19,143 nt of DNA from the NCBI GenBank assembly GCA_013696365.1, contig JACCYS010000250.1:1-19143 (forward strand), written 5' to 3'. Position 1 is the first letter of the stretch, and the number at the start of each line of letters is the position of its first letter. The position numbers and the translations under genes were made by a program. Origin of the DNA: Nocardioidaceae bacterium (GTDB lineage: Bacteria; Actinomycetota; Actinomycetes; Propionibacteriales; Nocardioidaceae). Of this stretch, positions 14,604 through 19,143 are shown one piece after another. Below the pieces are notes generated by a model, which saw nothing but the letters and a program-made list of their open reading frames with translations, made no database searches and was not told where the DNA came from.

Positions 14604-14735
14604 TCAGCCAACGCCAAGCAGCTGGTCGACCTCGGCTTGACTCAGCGGGCCGTCGTGCTCGGACGCGGCGATCATGAGCGCACCGGTCAACTCGATCTCA
14701 GCCATGACCGCCTCGTCATGGACTCGCCTATCCAT
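14604..14735 (-). CDS. Hypothetical 43-residue protein
   Basis: A minus-strand frame from ATG 14735 to TGA 14604 encodes an acidic, mostly helical peptide. Its middle is MAEIELTGALMIAASE and its end is LSQAEVDQLLGVG. An amphipathic helix followed by a short 'Q-x-E-(I/V)-D-x-x-L' helix looks like real protein sequence rather than chance translation. I do not recognise a named family. A second in-frame ATG at 14705 has GAGGCGG just before it and may be the true start (33 aa). It is divergent from the LolA-like gene and convergent with the NUDIX gene. Confidence 0.5.
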   Translation of the reverse strand: MDRRVHDEAVMAEIELTGALMIAASEHDGPLSQAEVDQLLGVG

Positions 14736-14785
14736 CTTGTACACGTTGCGACCAATCTCTCAGCAGATGTGGGCATAGCATGACG

Positions 14786-14791
14786 TATGAT
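14786..14791 (+). promoter_or_regulatory. Candidate -10 box of the LolA-like/ABC operon
   Basis: TATGAT is a good primary-sigma -10 hexamer in a GC-rich setting, about 66 bases upstream of the ATG at 14858. No convincing -35 is seen. Confidence 0.4.
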
Positions 14792-14857
14792 TGTTGCCTT
14801 GCGCAGCCATTGTCAGAGAGTCGGCGCGGCAATGTGGGGGCGCACGTAGGCTTCAGC

Positions 14858-15964
14858 ATGACCACCGCTCGCCGCTGGTGCCTGGTGGCGGTGGCCGCCA
14901 CGTTGCTGGTGGTGGTGCCGCTGGTGGTCAGCGCCCGCCCGGTCGCCGACCCGAGCCTCGACGCCCAGCAGTTGCTCGCCCGCATCCGGGCAGCCGACAA
15001 CATCGCCTATGCCGGCTACGTCGAGGCGCACGGGAACCTGCCACTGCCCACCACGGACGAGTTCAACAGTGTCGCGAACCTGTTCGGAGGCTCGAGCAGG
15101 CTGCGGGTGTGGTGGGAAAGCGACGATGCCTGGCGGGTGGACCGGTTGTCTGCCAGCGGCGAGACCGACCTGTTTCACTCTGGGTCACGGACCACCACCT
15201 GGGACTACGAACGGCTGCGGGCAACCAGCACACTTGACGCGCTGGTGTTCTTGCCCCGCGCGGTCGAGCTGCTGCCACCGCGGCTGGCCGAGCTGGTGCT
15301 CACCGACCTGCGCACCGATGAGCTCAGCCGGCTGCCTGCGATCCGGGTCGCCGGCAGGCAAGCGCCGGGGCTGCGGCTGACGCCTTCAGTACCGCAGTCC
15401 AGCATCGACAACATCGACATCTGGGCTGATGCGGACAGCGGCCTGCCGCTGAGAGTGCGGATCGTCGGCGACGGCGACGACAGCCCTCCGATCGACACGT
15501 CGTTCGCCGAACTGACCCTCGGACAGCCATCCACCCAGGCTCTGACCTTCGACCCGCCGGCGGGCTCGCGCCCAAGCTCGAGCGGATTGGGAAGCGACAG
15601 CCTGCTCGGCCACATCCCGGCGGTTGCCCGGGCTCCGCAGCTCGCCGGGCTGCCAGCCATCGGGTCGAGCCCGCCGGGGCTGTTCACCCGCTACGGCCGG
15701 GGGGTGAGCCAGTTCTTGGTGCTAGGGCTGGACGACGACGTCGCCGGGCCGCTGCGCAGCCAACTGGCCTCGGCGACCGGCGTGGTTGTCAACGATGACG
15801 GCAGCGCATTAGCGGCTGGGCCGCTGCATCTGCACCTCAGTCCGCACCGGCACTTCGAGCCGAGCTGGCTGCTGGTGGGCACCGTCGACGGGCTGACGCT
15901 ACGCCGGGCGGCCCGCCAGATCGATCAGCTGCGCGGGACGGCAGCTGGCGGTGCCGGGTCGTGA
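14858..15964 (+). CDS. Secreted LolA/RseB-like protein of an ABC operon
   Basis: The 368-residue protein begins with a signal peptide or anchor (RRWCLVAVAATLLVVVPLVVSA, about 6-27). The next ~220 residues resemble the LolA/MucB-RseB beta fold: a 'LARIRAADNIAYAGYVEA' entry, strands LRVWWESDDAWRVDRL and TTTWDYERLRAT, and IWADADSGLPLRVRI. This fold binds lipids or lipoproteins. The C-terminal ~110 residues are less conserved. I do not know its ligand. It overlaps the ATPase gene by four bases (GTGA), so the three genes 14858-17711 form one unit. Start ATG 14858 was preferred over 14780 because it begins just before the signal peptide and has GTAGG upstream. Family assignment is by pattern and moderately sure. 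Confidence 0.7.
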   Translation: MTTARRWCLVAVAATLLVVVPLVVSARPVADPSLDAQQLLARIRAADNIAYAGYVEAHGNLPLPTTDEFNSVANLFGGSSRLRVWWESDDAWRVDRLSASGETDLFHSGSRTTTWDYERLRATSTLDALVFLPRAVELLPPRLAELVLTDLRTDELSRLPAIRVAGRQAPGLRLTPSVPQSSIDNIDIWADADSGLPLRVRIVGDGDDSPPIDTSFAELTLGQPSTQALTFDPPAGSRPSSSGLGSDSLLGHIPAVARAPQLAGLPAIGSSPPGLFTRYGRGVSQFLVLGLDDDVAGPLRSQLASATGVVVNDDGSALAAGPLHLHLSPHRHFEPSWLLVGTVDGLTLRRAARQIDQLRGTAAGGAGS

Positions 15965-16896
15965 TCGTCACCAGCGCGCTGACCAAGCGCTACGGCCAGG
16001 TTCTAGCCGTCGACCAGGTGGATCTCGATGTTCGTGCTGGCGACATCTACGGCTTCCTCGGCGCGAACGGCTCCGGCAAGACCACAACTGTGCGAATGCT
16101 GCTGGGTCTCGTGCTGGCAACCTCAGGTGAGGTCGAGCTGCTCGGTCGTCCGATGCCCCGCGCTGCAGCCGAGGTGTTGGCGCACGTGGGCGCGCTGGTG
16201 GAGGGTCCCGCCGCATACGGGCACCTGTCGGGGCGGGTCAACCTGTCCCTGCTCGATGCCGCCGGACGTGGTGGCGCGTTGCGCACCCGCAAGCGGCGGA
16301 TCAGCGCCGTGCTCGAGCAGGTCGGCCTCGATTCGGTCGGTCGGCGCCCGGTGCGGGCGTACTCGCTGGGGATGCGGCAGCGGCTCGGGCTGGCCGCAGC
16401 CCTGCTGCGGACCCCTCGGCTGCTGGTCTTGGATGAACCGACCAACGGGCTCGACCCGCAAGGCATCCGCGAGATGCGCGAGCTGATGATCGAGCTGCAC
16501 AAGCGCGGCAGCACCATCTTTCTATCCAGTCACCTGCTTGCCGAGGTCGAGCAGCTGTGTACTCGGGTCGGTGTGCTGGACCGCGGTCGGTTGGTGCTGC
16601 AGGACCAACTGGCCGACCTGCGGGCACCCACCGGGCGTACGGTCGTTGGCACCCCTGACCTGGCCGCCGCCCAGGCGTTGCTCGACGGCCGCTCACAGCT
16701 GCAGGGCGACCGGCTGCTGGTGCGCGGAGCCGACGCGGCGGCGCTGAACGCCGAGCTGGTCGCCGCAGGCGTACGGGTGGCCGAGCTGGGCCCCGAGCGC
16801 CGCACCCTCGAGGAGGTGGTGCTGGCGGCGACCGATGCGGCGGGCACCCCCGGTGTGGACGCCGCTGCTGACCGCCAGCGGGCGAGGCGTCGATGA
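15961..16896 (+). CDS. ABC transporter ATP-binding protein (CcmA/DRA-type exporter)
   Basis: The 311-residue cytoplasmic ATPase has Walker A GANGSGKT (34-41), signature YSLGMRQR (134-141), Walker B LLVLDEPTNGLDP (154-166) and the H-loop SSHLLAE (His191). The GANGSGKTTT and YSLGMRQRL wording is typical of ABC-2/NatA-like exporters involved in multidrug, bacitracin or lipid export. A ~90-residue C-terminal extension (about 220-311), common in this family, ends in a basic QRARRR tail. It starts with GTG overlapping the previous stop and ends in an ATGA overlap with the permease gene. Substrate cannot be predicted. Confidence 0.93.
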   Translation: MIVTSALTKRYGQVLAVDQVDLDVRAGDIYGFLGANGSGKTTTVRMLLGLVLATSGEVELLGRPMPRAAAEVLAHVGALVEGPAAYGHLSGRVNLSLLDAAGRGGALRTRKRRISAVLEQVGLDSVGRRPVRAYSLGMRQRLGLAAALLRTPRLLVLDEPTNGLDPQGIREMRELMIELHKRGSTIFLSSHLLAEVEQLCTRVGVLDRGRLVLQDQLADLRAPTGRTVVGTPDLAAAQALLDGRSQLQGDRLLVRGADAAALNAELVAAGVRVAELGPERRTLEEVVLAATDAAGTPGVDAAADRQRARRR

Positions 16897-17711
16897 TCCT
16901 CGTCGAGCTGCGCAAGCTGGTGCGCCGGCCCCGCACCTGGGTGACGATCGGGCTGCTGGACGCACTGCCGACGCTGGTTGCGGTGCTGCTGGCCATCACT
17001 GACCTCGGACCGAGCCCGGGGACCGGGCCGGCGTTCTTGTCTGCGGTGCTGTCGGACGGCTCGCTGTTTCCGCTCGCCGCCCTCGGGATCGTGCTCCCGC
17101 TCTTCTTGCCGGTGGCGGTGGCCGTCGTGGCCGGTGAGGCGATCGCTGGCGAGGCGCAGGGGGGCACTTTGCGCTATCTGCTGGTGCGACCGGTTGGGCG
17201 CACGCGTCTGCTCGTGGCCAAGCTGGTGAGCGTCGTCGGTTTCGTGGTGCTCGCGGTGCTGGTGGTCGCCATCACCGGGTACGTGACCGGGGCGTTGCTG
17301 CTCGGCGACCAACCGGTGGCCACGTCGGTCACCACCAGCGTCTCCGGCTCCGGTCTGTCTCAAGAGGAGGTCTGGCAGCGCACGGGTCTGGCTATGGGGT
17401 ATGTCATGTTGTCGATGCTGGGGGTCGCCTCGGTGGCGCTGTTCTTCTCCACCCTGACCGACACACCGCTGAGCGCTGCGCTGGGGGCGATGGCGCTGCT
17501 GATCGCCTCCACCCTGCTGCTGACTCTGGACGCCGCCGACGTGCTCGCGCCGTACCTACCGACGCGCTACTGGTTGGCGTTCGTCGACCTCTTCCGCGAC
17601 CCGATCCTGTGGCGCGACGTGATCCGCGGGGCACTCCAGCAAGGCGCCTATGTGCTGGTGTTCCTTGGGGCGGCCTGGGCCAACTTCACCACCAAGGACA
17701 TCACCAGCTGA
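16893..17711 (+). CDS. ABC-2 type transporter permease
   Basis: The 272-residue protein has about six hydrophobic segments: around 17-36, 58-81, 106-130, 168-187, 195-212 and 250-265. A family-typical EAIAGEAQGGTLRYLLVRPVGR loop follows the second. This pattern fits ABC-2 permeases that pair with the ATPase encoded just upstream (four-base overlap). Together with the LolA-like secreted protein it may move a lipid or lipoprotein-like substrate or sense envelope state; that is inference. The following 124 bases contain a short CACCG/CGGTG stem (17732-17743) and a heptamer repeat, but no clear terminator. Confidence 0.92.
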   Translation: MILVELRKLVRRPRTWVTIGLLDALPTLVAVLLAITDLGPSPGTGPAFLSAVLSDGSLFPLAALGIVLPLFLPVAVAVVAGEAIAGEAQGGTLRYLLVRPVGRTRLLVAKLVSVVGFVVLAVLVVAITGYVTGALLLGDQPVATSVTTSVSGSGLSQEEVWQRTGLAMGYVMLSMLGVASVALFFSTLTDTPLSAALGAMALLIASTLLLTLDAADVLAPYLPTRYWLAFVDLFRDPILWRDVIRGALQQGAYVLVFLGAAWANFTTKDITS

Positions 17712-17802
17712 GGCGTGCCCGCTCCGGGCAACACCGTTCGGTGCACCCGACACCGGGTTGACGGCCGACACCGTGCTCACCGGACCGAAGGGCGCGCGCG
17801 GG

Positions 17803-17830
17803 CCCACGGCCCACGACCCACGACCCACGG
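17803..17830. repeat. Four tandem heptamers CCCACGR
   Basis: CCCACGG, CCCACGA, CCCACGA and CCCACGG stand head to tail in the spacer between the convergent permease and lipase genes, five bases before the lipase stop codon. It is a short slippage-prone microsatellite outside any gene. Confidence 0.8.
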
Positions 17831-17835
17831 CTGGA

Positions 17836-18627
17836 TCAGCGACGGCACGTACGAGGGGCGGCCGGCGGCCCGGCCCCGAGGGTGCTGCTCAGGATCGCTG
17901 CCACCGCGGGTGCCCCGGGCAGGTCACCGTGGCGAGCGCGAGATTGGCTGCAGATGCTCTGCACGGTCAGGTTGAGGGCACCGTCGAGACGGGCGGAGTC
18001 GGGTGGTGTCACCACCTCGTCGAAGACGGTCCAGACAGCGACGAAAGCCGGACCCGATGGTGTCTCGTCTTGGGCGTTCAGCCGGGCGATGAACTCGCTG
18101 TCCGGTGCGAGCTGCTGACAGGCAACCGGGCAGCTGTCCGGGGTGACACCGCGACCCAGATCGGCCAGATCGGTGCCGTGGTTCGGCGAGCCGAGCGACA
18201 CCACCCGGCGGGCCACAACGGCACCCCCGAAGTCCCGCACCCACGACCGCGCGATCACCCCGCCCGCGGAATAGCCGACCACGTCGACCGACGCTGCCCC
18301 GGTTTCGTCCAATGCGGCCACGGCCGCGTCGGCGAGCACCTGGGCCTGCAGGCGTAGGTCACCTCGACCGTCGCCGACAAGCTCGACCACCACGACGTCG
18401 CGGCCAGCGGCGTCGAGTTGTCGCACCAGCGGCGTGAGGCTCGCGGTTGATCCGCCATAGCCGGGCACCAGCAGCACCGGGCCGGGCTCGTCCTGTGGGA
18501 CCGACGCGCCCGGGCCGGACTGTGCCTGCCATACGGCGAACAGGGCGCTGAGCGCAACCACCGCGAGGGCGAGCGCGCCAATGCCCCACACGAGTCGTCG
18601 CCGGGCAGGCGACAGCGCGGACAGCAC
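17836..18627 (-). CDS. Membrane-anchored or secreted lipase-like alpha/beta hydrolase
   Basis: The protein (263 aa from GTG 18627) has an N-terminal hydrophobic anchor or signal (about 11-33, after RRR). An alpha/beta-hydrolase fold of the actinobacterial lipase/EstA (LipA class 2) type follows. VLLVPGYGGS forms the oxyanion-hole strand, GYSAGG holds the nucleophile (Ser120), FDEVVTP probably the acid (Asp203) and ARHGDLP the His (233). The segment SLGSPNHGTDLADLG is typical of these lipases, and Cys pairs (166/170 region and 226) suggest an extracellular fold. It would hydrolyse ester bonds outside the cytoplasm; substrate unknown. GTG 18627 is chosen over GTG 18675 because AGGA lies seven bases upstream and the anchor then sits at a normal distance. 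Confidence 0.85.
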   Translation of the reverse strand: MLSALSPARRRLVWGIGALALAVVALSALFAVWQAQSGPGASVPQDEPGPVLLVPGYGGSTASLTPLVRQLDAAGRDVVVVELVGDGRGDLRLQAQVLADAAVAALDETGAASVDVVGYSAGGVIARSWVRDFGGAVVARRVVSLGSPNHGTDLADLGRGVTPDSCPVACQQLAPDSEFIARLNAQDETPSGPAFVAVWTVFDEVVTPPDSARLDGALNLTVQSICSQSRARHGDLPGAPAVAAILSSTLGAGPPAAPRTCRR

Positions 18628-18693
18628 CTGACCATCCTGCTTCGGACGGCAACGAGTTGCCAGCGCCACCACCACCCGTGCTGTGGTGACCTC

Positions 18694-18719
18694 GGTTATG
18701 CGGCGGGGCTACTGGGTAC
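18694..18719 (+). promoter_or_regulatory. Sigma-B/sigma-F-type general-stress promoter
   Basis: GGTTAT (18694-18699) and GGGTAC (18714-18719) are separated by 14 bases. This matches the Streptomyces sigma-B consensus GNNT-N14-16-GGGTAC/T. It is placed ~43 bases upstream of the start codon of the LEA-like gene at 18762. Confidence 0.6.
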
Positions 18720-18761
18720 CCCGAAGACATACAGACGCCTTCCCGATTGACGGAGGATCCG

Positions 18762-19143
18762 ATGACCGACCCATGGACCGGGGCGACACCGCCGCCGCCT
18801 GACAGCGCCACCGAGCCACCGCCGCGCGGGCAGTCCGGTGAGCAGCCCTCGACGAGCGACGCAGCCAAGGGTGAGGCCAACAAGGTCGCCCAAACGGCCG
18901 GCGACGAGGCAGGCCAGGTCGCCAACGAGGCGAAGGCACAGGTGGGCAGCGTCGCGGCCGAGGCCCAGACGCAGGCACGTGACCTGGCGGACCAGGCTCG
19001 GGGCCAGGTGCAAGAACAGGTGGGCGCACAGCAGCGCATGGTCGCCACCCAACTGCGCTCCGTCGGCGACGAGTTGTCCTCGATGGCCGAGCGCGGTGAG
19101 GAGTCCGGGCCGACGACCGAGCTCGTGCGGCAGGTGTCGGTGC
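18762..19143 (+). CDS. LEA-like Ala/Gln/Glu-rich helical protein (3' partial)
   Basis: The frame begins at ATG 18762 with GGAGGA just upstream and stays open to the window edge (127 codons seen). A Pro-rich start (MTDPWTGATPPPPD) is followed by a long charged helix of roughly 11-residue repeats such as GEANKVAQTAGDEAGQVANE and AEAQTQARDLADQARGQVQE. These resemble late-embryogenesis-abundant or apolipoprotein-like proteins. A more ordered part follows (QLRSVGDELSSMAERGEESG). Similar actinobacterial proteins start MTDPW and are often followed by DUF3618 and holin-like genes, which lie outside this window. A role in membrane or desiccation protection is inferred. A stress-type promoter precedes it. 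Confidence 0.8.
   Translation, partial: MTDPWTGATPPPPDSATEPPPRGQSGEQPSTSDAAKGEANKVAQTAGDEAGQVANEAKAQVGSVAAEAQTQARDLADQARGQVQEQVGAQQRMVATQLRSVGDELSSMAERGEESGPTTELVRQVSV

Overview
The window is GC-rich chromosomal DNA from an actinomycete. Support comes from a mycothiol synthase gene, the Actinobacteria-type gene order (sulfurtransferase / DUF1416 / MoaD-like carrier / GlnR-type regulator / mshD / ppk / NUDIX / pst), frequent GTG starts, and promoter motifs of actinobacterial type. A Propionibacteriales-like host is a guess only. I see no rRNA, tRNA, CRISPR array, intact IS element or prophage.

Left part (1-2260). A 5'-truncated cupin gene of the mannose-6-phosphate isomerase type II kind runs rightward and meets a leftward sulfur cluster at a perfect 21-bp hairpin that probably ends transcription on both strands. 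The sulfur cluster is moaD-like carrier, then sseA (rhodanese), then a DUF1416 protein. Upstream of sseA is an unlisted short reading frame for a Cys-rich leader peptide with the core CRVCSALC. Further upstream lies a sigma-R/sigma-H-like promoter with a pair of GTCTCA repeats exactly 20 bp apart. Together these suggest that sseA responds to cysteine and/or thiol stress.

Regulator and scar (2260-4150). A GlnR-type response regulator is followed by a stretch without intact genes. It holds a 22-bp palindrome and the back-to-back C-terminal fragments of a sugar ABC-transporter ATPase (minus) and a LacI-family repressor (plus). This looks like the remains of a divergent sugar-uptake locus whose middle was deleted. 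Two copies of a ~57-bp palindromic repeat flank the scar.

Phosphate and thiol part (4150-14580). A secreted 5'-nucleotidase (minus) is divergent from mshD (mycothiol synthase). Then come ppk (polyphosphate kinase) and the high-affinity phosphate transporter pstS-pstC-pstA-pstB. A clear PHO box of 11-nt repeat units lies just upstream of pstS. A MutT1-like NUDIX/histidine-phosphatase fusion follows. The nucleotidase could release phosphate outside the cell, Pst import it, and Ppk store it. No phoU, phoR or phoP is present in the window.

Right part (14580-19143). A small unrecognised minus-strand ORF (43 aa) precedes a translationally coupled three-gene operon: a secreted LolA/RseB-like protein, an ABC ATPase and an ABC-2 permease. 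Next are a membrane-anchored lipase-like alpha/beta hydrolase (minus) and, divergent from it, a LEA-like Ala/Gln-rich helical protein cut by the window edge. The LEA-like gene has a good general-stress sigma-B-type promoter.
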